In this document: positions 1 to 5,415 of the stretch, piece by piece
Layout: every line of letters starts with the position of its first letter
Numbering within the stretch: the stretch's first letter is position 1
From: Candidatus Cloacimonadota bacterium
Lineage (GTDB): Bacteria; Cloacimonadota; Cloacimonadia; Cloacimonadales; TCS61
Assembly (NCBI GenBank): GCA_027858325.1
Contig: JAQICU010000047.1
Span: 1 to 5,415 of the forward strand
DNA length: 5,415 nucleotides
Direction: 5' to 3'
Notes under the pieces: generated by a model
The model's database searches: none
The model's input: only the letters and a program-made list of their open reading frames with translations
Told to the model about the DNA's origin: nothing
Program-made: the position numbers and the translations under genes

Positions 1-29
1 TCCAGAAATTGTTTTTCGTATTGTTCCAT
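1..29 (-). CDS. 5' end of an unidentified gene running off the left edge
   Basis: Reading leftward from an ATG at 29-27, the visible codons give MEQYEKQFL and the tenth codon is cut by the window edge. The start is supported by a full GGAGG Shine-Dalgarno at 39-35, five bases before the ATG. It lies downstream of smpB on the same strand, across a 202-base gap. Nine residues (hydrophilic, no signal peptide) are too few to name a product. The start region is embedded in a long hairpin, described separately, so translation may be controlled. Confidence 0.6.
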
Positions 30-58
30 ACTTACCTCCATCTTTTGGTGGTAAGTAT
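28..58 (-). promoter_or_regulatory. Inverted repeat covering the ribosome binding site of the edge gene
   Basis: ATACTTACC at 28-36 is perfectly complementary to GGTAAGTAT at 50-58. After a one-base mismatch (37/49), three more pairs form (38-40 with 46-48), leaving a five-base loop at 41-45. In the minus-strand transcript the 3' arm contains the whole GGAGG Shine-Dalgarno (39-35) and the first two bases of the AUG (29-28), so the folded RNA would hide the start site from ribosomes. Alternatively it is a DNA operator: the arms are centred 22 bp apart, about two helical turns, and a -10-like TATACT on the minus strand (59-54) overlaps one arm. The repeat is directly visible; the regulatory role is inferred. 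Confidence 0.55.
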
Positions 59-80
59 ATAAAAAAAGGTATTAAATGAA

Positions 81-170
81 AGGCTTCTTTTCTGCTGCGA
101 TCAGCAGCTTAGTTCAACAAGAGCCTCCACATTCAGATTGAGAGAAAACCAAGAAGAACGTGGCAGGCTC
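81..170 (-). promoter_or_regulatory. Structured intergenic segment with alternative, mutually exclusive stems
   Basis: Three inverted repeats can be read here. First, 121-133 pairs with 157-170: GAGCCT with AGGCTC, a bulged C164, CCAC with GTGG, an A/C mismatch, then TT with AA, around a loop of about 23 bases. Second, CTGCTG at 92-97 pairs with CAGCAG at 102-107 around the tetraloop CGAT. Third, AGGCT-T-CTT at 81-89 pairs with AAGAGCCT at 119-126 with one bulge and encloses the second hairpin. The first and third stems compete for 121-126, as in attenuators and riboswitches. On the minus strand a run of seven T (67-61) follows the third stem after 13 bases, which is too far for a standard terminator. 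The segment could be the leader of the edge gene, the 3' region of smpB or a dispersed palindromic element. No known riboswitch or tmRNA signature was recognised. Confidence 0.4.
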
Positions 171-176
171 CAAACA

Positions 177-211
177 TTAAACAACATTCCGCTTCGCTCC
201 ATGTTGTTTAA
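177..211. repeat. Perfect 11-bp inverted repeat with a 13-base loop, just downstream of smpB
   Basis: TTAAACAACAT at 177-187 and ATGTTGTTTAA at 201-211 are exact reverse complements. The loop on the minus strand contains GCGAAGC (197-191), a sequence known to form an unusually stable mini-hairpin in single-stranded DNA. A competing hairpin, TTAACG (208-213), loop GCGG, CGTTAA (218-223), overlaps the right arm. The element begins 20 bases past the smpB stop, where a terminator is expected, but no T-run follows on the minus strand, so it is not a standard intrinsic terminator. The strong symmetry suggests an mRNA-end stabiliser or a member of a dispersed REP-like family. Confidence 0.6.
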
Positions 212-231
212 CGGCGGCGTTAACCTACATA

Positions 232-675
232 TTAATCTAATTTCATGTTCCGCTGCATATCACGCATAATATCTTTTTTCTTAATATCTTCACGTTTGTC
301 GTATTGTCTTTTACCTTTGGCAAGAGCAATTTTTATTTTTGCTAATCCTTTGTCATTAATATAGATCTCTGCCGGGATCAAAGTCATTCCTTTCTCTTCA
401 ATCTGATTTTTGATTTTCTTTATCTCCCGTTTATTGAGTAGAAGCTTTCGTTTACGTTCAGGATCGGGTGCAAAAACACTATCATATTTATATGGACTAA
501 TATGAAGACTATAGAGCCAGATTTCACCAGCCTCTATATTGGCATAACTATCTTTAAAACTGAGCTTTCCTTCCCGAATAGATTTGATCTCAGAACCTTT
601 AAGCACAATGCCGGCTTCCAATTCCTGAATAAAGAAATAATTATGCCGCGCTTTCCTATTTTTAAAAACTCTCAT
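232..675 (-). CDS. smpB: SsrA-binding protein SmpB
   Basis: SmpB binds tmRNA and, with EF-Tu, delivers it to ribosomes stalled on broken mRNAs, so that the peptide is tagged for destruction and the ribosome is freed (trans-translation, cytoplasm). The 147-residue product shows the family pattern. NRKARHNYFF (6-15) and AGIVLKGSEIKSIREGK (21-37) belong to the OB-fold core, followed by KDSYANI (41-47). LHISPY lies at 57-62, and the basic segment AKGKRQYDKRED spans 119-130. The lysine- and arginine-rich tail to residue 147 is the part known in this family to fold in the ribosomal decoding site. Length is slightly below the usual 150-160, with nothing missing. The start is supported by GAGG at 686-683, seven bases before the ATG. 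It is divergent from the glycosyltransferase gene at 859. No ssrA gene is visible in the window. Confidence 0.97.
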   Translation of the reverse strand: MRVFKNRKARHNYFFIQELEAGIVLKGSEIKSIREGKLSFKDSYANIEAGEIWLYSLHISPYKYDSVFAPDPERKRKLLLNKREIKKIKNQIEEKGMTLIPAEIYINDKGLAKIKIALAKGKRQYDKREDIKKKDIMRDMQRNMKLD

Positions 676-708
676 AGAATATCCTCACTTGTAAAAAATT
701 GCTTACCC

Positions 709-730
709 ATTAACCTGTCAATTTGTTAAT
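709..730 (-). promoter_or_regulatory. Possible smpB promoter element overlapped by a small inverted repeat
   Basis: The minus strand carries a perfect -35-like TTGACA at 721-716, about 40 bases upstream of the smpB start. At the correct spacing the -10 position is only a T/A-rich run with no good TATAAT match. The box lies between the arms of ATTAAC (709-714) and GTTAAT (725-730), a six-base inverted repeat with a ten-base spacer that could be an operator. In such AT-rich DNA a repeat of this size can arise by chance. Confidence 0.25.
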
Positions 731-784
731 TTATCCAATCAGATCAATCGAATCATACTCCAAATATTATGATGTAGAAAGGAT

Positions 785-804
785 TTGACAAAATTCTGTA
801 TAAT
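785..804 (+). promoter_or_regulatory. Candidate promoter for the rightward genes, with unusual spacing
   Basis: A perfect TTGACA (785-790) and a perfect TATAAT (799-804) lie upstream of the start at 859, but only eight bases separate them instead of about 17, so they cannot act as one standard sigma-70 pair. Either TATAAT works with a poor -35, giving a leader of roughly 48 bases, or TTGACA works with a weak TTATGG at 808-813. The rest of the 183-base divergent gap (676-858) shows only AT-rich sequence and the smpB-side element noted separately. Confidence 0.4.
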
Positions 805-858
805 GCATTATGGACAGTGATTTATAAGTATTTACGTAATAGTAATTAATGAGGTGAT

Positions 859-1932
859 ATGAATATTATTTATGTATGTTTGAGTGTGATCACTCTCTCC
901 TTTCTTTCTGTGTACAGCATTACACCTTACATAATAAAACTTGCGAATAAATTAAATTTCTTGGATAATCCAAATGCACGTAAAGTACATAAAAAAGCTA
1001 CCCCGCTTTTGGGTGGATTAGCTGTATTCATTGGCTTCTTTATACTTACGATCTATATTATAATTATGAATCTGCATTCATTTAACTACCCTATTATTGG
1101 TTATCTGCTGGGAGCTTTCATAATTATTTTGGTTGGTATCATTGATGATAAATTTGGAATGAAACCAGCTATTAAACTAATTGGTCAGGCACTTTCATGT
1201 TTTGTGTTTTTATATTCTAATAATCTTTTAGAACTTTTTGGTCCATTTTATATTACAATACCCATTCTATTTTTATGGATGGTTGGACTTATGAATGCTT
1301 TGAACTTCCTGGATAACATGGATGGTATTATCACCGGTATGTCCGGTATTCTTGCCCTTGGTTTTTATGCTTTCAGTTTCATAAGTAAAACTCATTCTGT
1401 AGCTGTTCAGGCAAATTTTATGATGCTTCTTTCCTTAATCTTTGCTGGTTCAGTATTTGGTTTTCTCCCCTACAATTTTAATCCGGCAAAGATCTTTCTA
1501 GGTGATGCGGGAAGTATGTTTATAGGTTACTTCCTTTCTACAATGGGAATTCTGGCAGGACGTTTAGCTGTGACAAGAATGAACAGTCAAATATTTTACT
1601 TGTTGCCCGTACTGTTACTCAGCTATGCGATCTTTGATATTTCACTTGTAAGTTTCATAAGAAAACGTGACGGTAGAAAAATAAGCCAGGGCGGTAAAGA
1701 TCATTCAACTCATCGTATTCATAATGCTATGCAATCACCCAAAGTTACAGCAATGTTTGTATATCTGATCAATACTATTATTGTGTTGATTACGATTTTA
1801 GTATTTAACATGGAATCTGAGAAACTTCTAATCATCTCAACTGCTTTATTTGCTATTATATTCTTGTTCTTCGGCAGAAAATTAGATCAGATACCGGTTA
1901 CTATACCACAAACCCAATTGAAGGATAAATAA
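859..1932 (+). CDS. wecA: WecA/TagO-type undecaprenyl-phosphate sugar-1-phosphate transferase
   Basis: Integral membrane enzyme of the MraY/WecA superfamily. Family members transfer a sugar-1-phosphate, usually GlcNAc-1-phosphate from UDP-GlcNAc, onto undecaprenyl phosphate at the inner membrane, starting O-antigen, capsule, teichoic-acid-like or other glycan synthesis. The 357-residue product is of normal length and mostly hydrophobic helices. Visible motifs in order: PNARKVHKKATPLLGG (38-53); the Asp pair in GIIDDKFG (93-100), linked to Mg/nucleotide binding; NALNFLDNMDGI (146-157) with catalytic-region D152 and D155; FNPAKIFLGDAGS (207-219); and the cytoplasmic His motif DHSTHRI (281-287). 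The RKxHKxxxPxxGG and HSxHR forms favour WecA/TagO over the peptidoglycan enzyme MraY. GAGGTG at 851-856 supports the start. The exact sugar and glycan cannot be read from sequence, and no other glycan genes are visible nearby. Confidence 0.93.
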   Translation: MNIIYVCLSVITLSFLSVYSITPYIIKLANKLNFLDNPNARKVHKKATPLLGGLAVFIGFFILTIYIIIMNLHSFNYPIIGYLLGAFIIILVGIIDDKFGMKPAIKLIGQALSCFVFLYSNNLLELFGPFYITIPILFLWMVGLMNALNFLDNMDGIITGMSGILALGFYAFSFISKTHSVAVQANFMMLLSLIFAGSVFGFLPYNFNPAKIFLGDAGSMFIGYFLSTMGILAGRLAVTRMNSQIFYLLPVLLLSYAIFDISLVSFIRKRDGRKISQGGKDHSTHRIHNAMQSPKVTAMFVYLINTIIVLITILVFNMESEKLLIISTALFAIIFLFFGRKLDQIPVTIPQTQLKDK

Positions 1933-2011
1933 ATTCATAGTTCAGAATTATTGACAGGAATGAATTAGATGAAGAAACTAGTATCCTTGATATAAATGGA
2001 ATTATAATTAT

Positions 2012-3418
2012 ATGAAAATGAAATTAACTTTAGTAATATTGATATTATTTGCTTACGTTTCAAGTTATTGCCTGGTAAACAGCAAATTTAAGATTGCTCA
2101 TCAATTGTATATGAAAAGCAATTATGTGATGTCTATAAAGCATTTTGATGATTTTTTAGAAACTACTCCAAATGGAGCATTATCAACCCAAGCGGAATTG
2201 GAACGCTCCGACTGTTATTATCAATTAGGAACTAAAGCTTATGCAAAAGAAAACTGGCTGTTAGCTTCACGTCTTTTCTTTCTGTCTAATTCAGAAATTG
2301 CTGATTTAAAACTTGATGATTGTTATTTCCACTTAGCAAAGTATCAGCTCATGCAAAATGCTCCCATTTCTGCTTTGGATTATTTCGAGAAAGTAACTTC
2401 CTATTTAAAAAATTCTGAACATATTCCTGAGATACTTTTCAACAGAATTAAAATTTATATTGAGATGGGCAACAAATTATCTGCATTTAATGATTATCAT
2501 TTCCTTTGGGAGAATCATCCTGATAATTCTTTTACAAAACAAATACAACCATTTATTGATGATCTGATACCATCATTTATCAATGAAGCACTTGTTTTTA
2601 GGGATTCTTCTGAGTATGATATCTCAATTGAGATGCTTTCTAAATTAAGTCAGTACCCTTCAAAATTCCAAGATGATATCTTTGTTCACATTAGCGATGT
2701 ATATCTACTTAAAGCTGATGAAGCTTTAACAAAAAAAAATTACGAACTTGTAAGAGCATATCTCGATCTTGCTATAGATAACGATGAAACAAAAAAGAAA
2801 ATTATTAATAATAAAGCTCTGGATATTTGCTCACAGATAGTTAAAGAAGGAGATGAGCTTGTTGCTTCTTTCCAATTTGATAAAGCTGTTGAAAAATATA
2901 ATAAGTGTTTTATTCTGATCCCTGAATATACAGATTGTATTAATCTTATTAACGATACAAATGATAAAAAACAGAGATATCAATCTGCTCTGGATCATGA
3001 AAATCAAGCACTCCAATATGAAACTGAAGAAGAATATGCATCTGCTTCTACACAATATAAAAAATCCTATAAGTTATTCCAAACGGACAGAGTGAAAGAG
3101 AAAATTTATATTATGGGTAATTTACTTCAGGCAGAAAAAGACCCGAAAGCATTTGCTGAAAAGATCATAAAAGAATACAAGAACGGAATTATCCCGGAAG
3201 GTGTGAGCCTAATTGAAACATCATTAATTGCTCAATATAATGACCAAGTTGATGTTTCAGGCTGGAAAGTGTATTATGCACTGGGTGAACACAAATATGA
3301 AGTACGATTTGATCTGCTTTCACCGGAGGAAAACTATTATTATGCCTGGCGTGTGAACCTTAAAACACGTGAGATAACTTCCCTTAATAAGATCTCTGAA
3401 GATGTGATGAAAAGGTAA
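2012..3418 (+). CDS. Secreted or periplasmic TPR-repeat protein of unknown role
   Basis: A 468-residue protein with an N-terminal signal sequence: basic MKMK, a hydrophobic run to about residue 16, then SSYC. The Cys at 20 is preceded by Tyr, so a lipobox is unlikely and signal peptidase I is favoured. The body is helical with degenerate tetratricopeptide-like units, for example about 26-52, 104-131, 277-306 (GDELVASFQFDKAVEKYNK) and 325-355. The spacing of Ala, Tyr and acidic residues resembles BamD/YbgF-like envelope scaffolds. The last part (about 415-466) is rich in aromatic and beta-type residues and looks like a separate small domain. TPR proteins usually hold other proteins together, so a role in an envelope complex with the next two genes is plausible but inferred. 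The Shine-Dalgarno is weak (GGA at 1998-2000); the second Met (2018) is an alternative start. It lies 79 bases after the transferase gene and 5 bases before the next gene. Confidence 0.8.
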   Translation: MKMKLTLVILILFAYVSSYCLVNSKFKIAHQLYMKSNYVMSIKHFDDFLETTPNGALSTQAELERSDCYYQLGTKAYAKENWLLASRLFFLSNSEIADLKLDDCYFHLAKYQLMQNAPISALDYFEKVTSYLKNSEHIPEILFNRIKIYIEMGNKLSAFNDYHFLWENHPDNSFTKQIQPFIDDLIPSFINEALVFRDSSEYDISIEMLSKLSQYPSKFQDDIFVHISDVYLLKADEALTKKNYELVRAYLDLAIDNDETKKKIINNKALDICSQIVKEGDELVASFQFDKAVEKYNKCFILIPEYTDCINLINDTNDKKQRYQSALDHENQALQYETEEEYASASTQYKKSYKLFQTDRVKEKIYIMGNLLQAEKDPKAFAEKIIKEYKNGIIPEGVSLIETSLIAQYNDQVDVSGWKVYYALGEHKYEVRFDLLSPEENYYYAWRVNLKTREITSLNKISEDVMKR

Positions 3419-3423
3419 TTATT

Positions 3424-4002
3424 GTGAATAAATATTTTATTGTTATTATCCTCTTTTTAGCGACCTTATTATTAGCAGAAGAGTTTGATATTGAAGAATT
3501 TTCCAATCCTTCAAAATATAATTGGGAAAATATGAAAGATAGATATGAGGCAAGAGAAGATCTTGTAAGCAGGCAGAAATTACTTCAAATATATGAATTA
3601 AGTAAACAACAAGTTGTTAGCAATATGATAAAATCAGCTTTTGCTCCCGGCTGGGGTCATTATTCATCTAACGACTATACAAAAGGGCATTTTTTCATAA
3701 CTTCGGAAATTGTATTATTTGGCACTAGCTACTATTTTTATAATCGGGCAATGGATGATTATCATAATTATGAAGATTCGCATTATATAGGTGATATCAA
3801 ACAGTTTTACCTTGATGCAAACAGCAATTATAAATATTCACAATTTTTTTTCAGTTTAGGAGCTATTGTTTGGATATATACGATCTATGATTCCATTAGT
3901 GCAACTCAAGAATATAATCAAAATCTGTGGAACGATCTTTCTATGAAGCATCATTCACAAAAGTTAATTATAACCCCTACAGGCATAACATTGAGGTTCT
4001 AA
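3424..4002 (+). CDS. DUF5683-like exported membrane protein
   Basis: A 192-residue protein starting with GTG, supported by AAAGG at 3411-3415 eight bases upstream and by the signal peptide that this start provides (hydrophobic 4-17, probable cleavage after LLLA at 18). The central segment SAFAPGWGHYSSNDYTKG (71-88) matches the Pro-Gly-x-Gly-x-Tyr...Lys-Gly pattern that I associate with DUF5683-type proteins, whose function is unknown. Two hydrophobic stretches follow (about 90-107 and 140-157), separated by a Tyr/Asp/His-rich loop. The protein ends ITPTGITLRF; a final Phe after alternating hydrophobics is common in outer-membrane beta proteins, but here there is too little sequence for a barrel. 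It is placed between a TPR protein and a lipoprotein, overlapping the latter by one base (TAATG), so all three probably serve the same envelope process. Family assignment is moderate; function is unknown. Confidence 0.75.
   Translation: MNKYFIVIILFLATLLLAEEFDIEEFSNPSKYNWENMKDRYEAREDLVSRQKLLQIYELSKQQVVSNMIKSAFAPGWGHYSSNDYTKGHFFITSEIVLFGTSYYFYNRAMDDYHNYEDSHYIGDIKQFYLDANSNYKYSQFFFSLGAIVWIYTIYDSISATQEYNQNLWNDLSMKHHSQKLIITPTGITLRF
3993..3996 (+). promoter_or_regulatory. Shine-Dalgarno that sets the lipoprotein start at 4002
   Basis: GAGG lies five bases before the ATG at 4002, inside the final codons of the upstream gene. It favours 4002 over the in-frame upstream ATG at 3927, which would bury the signal peptide behind 25 polar residues. 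Stop and start overlap as TAATG, an arrangement typical of translational coupling. Confidence 0.75.
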
Positions 4003-4385
4003 TGAAATATATTATATTAATTAGTTTGATCCTGTTTACTCTATCCTGCTCTCTTGATCGCACCAACCCACTAGATCCAATGGTTAGTAGTATTAACGCT
4101 CCTAATAAAGTAACATCTATTTATGTTGCTACTACTGCGGACAACACTATCATGATAACCTGGAGTCCAATGTCTACCGTAAGTGGCTATTATATTTACC
4201 GCTCTCAAAGTTATGATGGATTATTTGAACTTATTATTGATGAGGTTGATGAAACAGTATCAAGTTACGAAGATCTTGGGGTAAACATTCCCGGTAATTT
4301 CTACTGGTACAAAATGTCTGCTTATATCCTGGTAGACGAAAAAAAACTGGAAGGATACAGATCAGAACCAAAAACTTGGAATTAA
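4002..4385 (+). CDS. Small lipoprotein with one fibronectin type III-like domain
   Basis: A 127-residue protein beginning MKYIILISLILFTLSC, a type II signal peptide with the lipid-anchoring Cys at 16. The residue before Cys is Ser as usual, but the -3 residue is Thr rather than Leu, so the lipobox is slightly relaxed. Ser at +2 gives no inner-membrane retention signal by the enterobacterial rule, so the outer membrane is likely. The mature end CSLDRTNPLDP resembles the Arg-x-Asn-Pro-x-Asp-Pro start seen in many lipoproteins of FCB-group bacteria. Residues about 34-125 look like one FN3 sandwich: ITWSP (52-56), GYYIYRS (62-68), YEDLG (89-93) and YWYKMSAY (101-108) sit at typical strand positions. 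FN3 domains usually mediate binding, and no catalytic residues are seen. It overlaps the previous gene by one base and ends one base before the helicase gene. Confidence 0.85.
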   Translation: MKYIILISLILFTLSCSLDRTNPLDPMVSSINAPNKVTSIYVATTADNTIMITWSPMSTVSGYYIYRSQSYDGLFELIIDEVDETVSSYEDLGVNIPGNFYWYKMSAYILVDEKKLEGYRSEPKTWN

Positions 4386-4386
4386 T

Positions 4387-5409
4387 ATGAATTTCCTAGA
4401 TGATCTGAATCCACCTCAGCGAAAGGTAGCTACTACAACCGAAGGACCAATATTAGTTCTGGCAGGAGCTGGAAGTGGAAAAACCCGTTCAATTATCTAT
4501 CGTACGGCATATCTGATAAACGTAAAACATGTTAACCCATACAATATTCTAGCTGTAACATTTACCAATAAAGCAGCCCGTGAGCTTAAAAACAGATTAG
4601 AAAGATCATTCAATATTTCTGCTTACTCTTTATGGATAGGCACATTTCACTCTGTTTGCACTCGTATCTTAAGAGCAGAGCAGGAATTCTTACCATTCAC
4701 TTCAGATTTTTCCATCTTTGATGATGTTGATCAGAAATCAATTTTTAAAAAGATCTACAAGAAATTAGATCTAGATACCAAGGATTTCCCGCAAAGAAAA
4801 GTTACTTCTTTAATTAGTAATCAGAAAAACTCACTTATTCTTCCGAAAGATTTCTTTGATTTCAATGAAGAGAATTATTTTACAGAAACTACTTATAAAA
4901 TATATAAAGAATATCAAAATTTTCTGATTGAAAATAATGCTCTCGATTTTGATGATCTTCTGATGTATACTGCAATTTTGCTTCACGATAATAAAGCAAT
5001 AAGAAAGAAGTATGCTGATAAATTCAAATATGTTATGATAGATGAATACCAGGATACAAATTATGCACAATTCAAAATAATCAATCTCATTGCTAAAGAG
5101 CATCAGAATCTTTGCGTTGTAGGTGATGATGATCAGGCTATCTACAGTTGGCGTGGAGCTAATATAAGTAATATTTTAAATTTCGAAAAAGATTATAAAA
5201 ACGTACTTACAGTAAAATTGGAACAGAATTACCGCTCCCCAAAATCTATTCTCGATGCTGCCAACTGCCTGATAAAGAACAACTCAGAACGGCATCCAAA
5301 AGAGTTATGGACGGATATCAAATCCAAAGAAAAACCAAGACTGCTAAAACTTGAAAATGAAAAACAGGAAGCTGAATTTGAAGCAGAAATGATCTATCAA
5401 CTTTCTTAA
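4387..5409 (+). CDS. uvrD: UvrD/PcrA-type DNA helicase, N-terminal half (frame ends early)
   Basis: Superfamily 1A 3'-5' DNA helicase; family members unwind DNA in nucleotide-excision and mismatch repair and in replication restart. Visible motifs: Q motif LNPPQRKVA (7-15), Walker A AGAGSGKT (26-33), motif Ia AVTFTNKAARELKNRL (56-71), motif Ib GTFHSVCTRILR (85-96), DFDDLL (187-192), Walker B VMIDEYQDTN (216-225), motif III VVGDDDQAIYSWRGA (244-258), and motif IV LEQNYRS (278-284). UvrD and PcrA cannot be told apart here. Family proteins are about 650-750 residues, but this frame stops at TAA (5407-5409) after 340, with motifs V and VI and most of domain 2 missing. Removing one T from CTTTCTT at 5401-5407 would read on as QLLNR, so an error or frameshift at the edge is likely; a true truncation would not be a working helicase. 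The start is one base after the lipoprotein stop, with a weak GGA (4378-4380), so it may depend on coupling. Confidence 0.93.
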   Translation: MNFLDDLNPPQRKVATTTEGPILVLAGAGSGKTRSIIYRTAYLINVKHVNPYNILAVTFTNKAARELKNRLERSFNISAYSLWIGTFHSVCTRILRAEQEFLPFTSDFSIFDDVDQKSIFKKIYKKLDLDTKDFPQRKVTSLISNQKNSLILPKDFFDFNEENYFTETTYKIYKEYQNFLIENNALDFDDLLMYTAILLHDNKAIRKKYADKFKYVMIDEYQDTNYAQFKIINLIAKEHQNLCVVGDDDQAIYSWRGANISNILNFEKDYKNVLTVKLEQNYRSPKSILDAANCLIKNNSERHPKELWTDIKSKEKPRLLKLENEKQEAEFEAEMIYQLS

Positions 5410-5415
5410 TCGGGA

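Noticed and set aside
61..126. Intrinsic terminator on the minus strand (stem 81-89/119-126, T-run 67-61)
   Set aside because: Thirteen bases separate the stem from the T-run, whereas intrinsic terminators need the run directly after the stem; kept only as part of the structured region.
101..201. Minus-strand 33-codon frame starting MERSGMLFNVW through the structured gap
   Set aside because: It consists entirely of the palindromic element, lacks a separate Shine-Dalgarno, and its start lies in a hairpin arm; most likely a chance frame within a repeat.
112..224. Integron attC site
   Set aside because: GTTCAAC (112-118) fits an R''-type box and GGCGGCGTTA looks like an attC end, but the partner box GTTAACC breaks the GTTRRRY rule, the boxes do not pair, and the region folds as consecutive hairpins rather than one long attC stem. 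No integrase is visible.
30..231. tmRNA (ssrA) gene beside smpB
   Set aside because: No tRNA-like acceptor end, T-arm or tag reading frame is recognisable, and about 200 bases is too short for a usual tmRNA.
502..729. Plus-strand open frame opposite smpB
   Set aside because: It lies almost wholly antisense to the clearly recognisable smpB, has no Shine-Dalgarno and shows no domain.
2831..3055. Minus-strand open frame of 74 codons inside the TPR gene
   Set aside because: Phe/Ile-rich composition is typical of the reverse complement of AT-rich coding DNA; it is fully contained in a supported gene.
3927..4001. Upstream ATG extension of the lipoprotein
   Set aside because: It would place 25 polar residues before the signal peptide and overlap the upstream gene by 76 bases; the ATG at 4002 has a good GAGG and a lipoprotein signal sequence.
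4831..5103. Minus-strand open frame of 90 codons inside the helicase gene
   Set aside because: It is antisense to conserved helicase motifs and its hydrophobicity is an artefact of AT-rich complement.

Overview
This is an AT-rich window (about one third G+C by eye). All six genes whose end is visible stop with TAA. The signal peptides, a Cys-anchored lipoprotein and a TPR envelope protein suggest a Gram-negative-type cell. The lipoprotein's mature end (CSLDRTNPLDP followed by a fibronectin-III-like domain) and its DUF5683-like neighbour resemble envelope proteins I associate with the FCB group, perhaps Cloacimonadota, Marinimicrobia or Fibrobacterota. That placement is an inference from style, not a database result.

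Left part (1-675, minus strand). A gene enters from the right and runs off the left edge, so only its first nine codons are visible. Its Shine-Dalgarno and the first two bases of its ATG lie in a near-perfect hairpin. Upstream is a 202-base gap with an unusual density of inverted repeats, including one segment that can pair with either of two partners. Then comes a complete smpB, the tmRNA partner in trans-translation. smpB and the edge gene point the same way, so the structured gap is either the leader of the edge gene, the 3' region of smpB, or a dispersed palindromic element lodged between them.

Middle (676-858). This is a divergent intergenic region with candidate promoters facing smpB and the plus-strand genes. 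Neither promoter is a clean match.

Right part (859-5409, plus strand). A WecA/TagO-type polyprenyl-phosphate sugar-1-phosphate transferase starts the series. After 79 bases comes a very compact run: a TPR protein with a signal sequence, a small two-helix DUF5683-like membrane protein, a short FN3-like lipoprotein, and a UvrD/PcrA helicase. Gaps are 5, -1 and 1 bases, so these four genes are probably co-transcribed and partly translationally coupled. The first three look like an uncharacterised cell-envelope set. The helicase is unrelated in function and probably just shares the transcript. Its reading frame stops at codon 341, six bases from the window end and before helicase motifs V and VI, most likely because of a single-base error or frameshift at a contig edge.

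I see no tRNA, rRNA, CRISPR array, insertion sequence or recognisable defence system. The least ordinary parts are the structured non-coding DNA at 28-226 and the TPR/DUF5683/lipoprotein trio.
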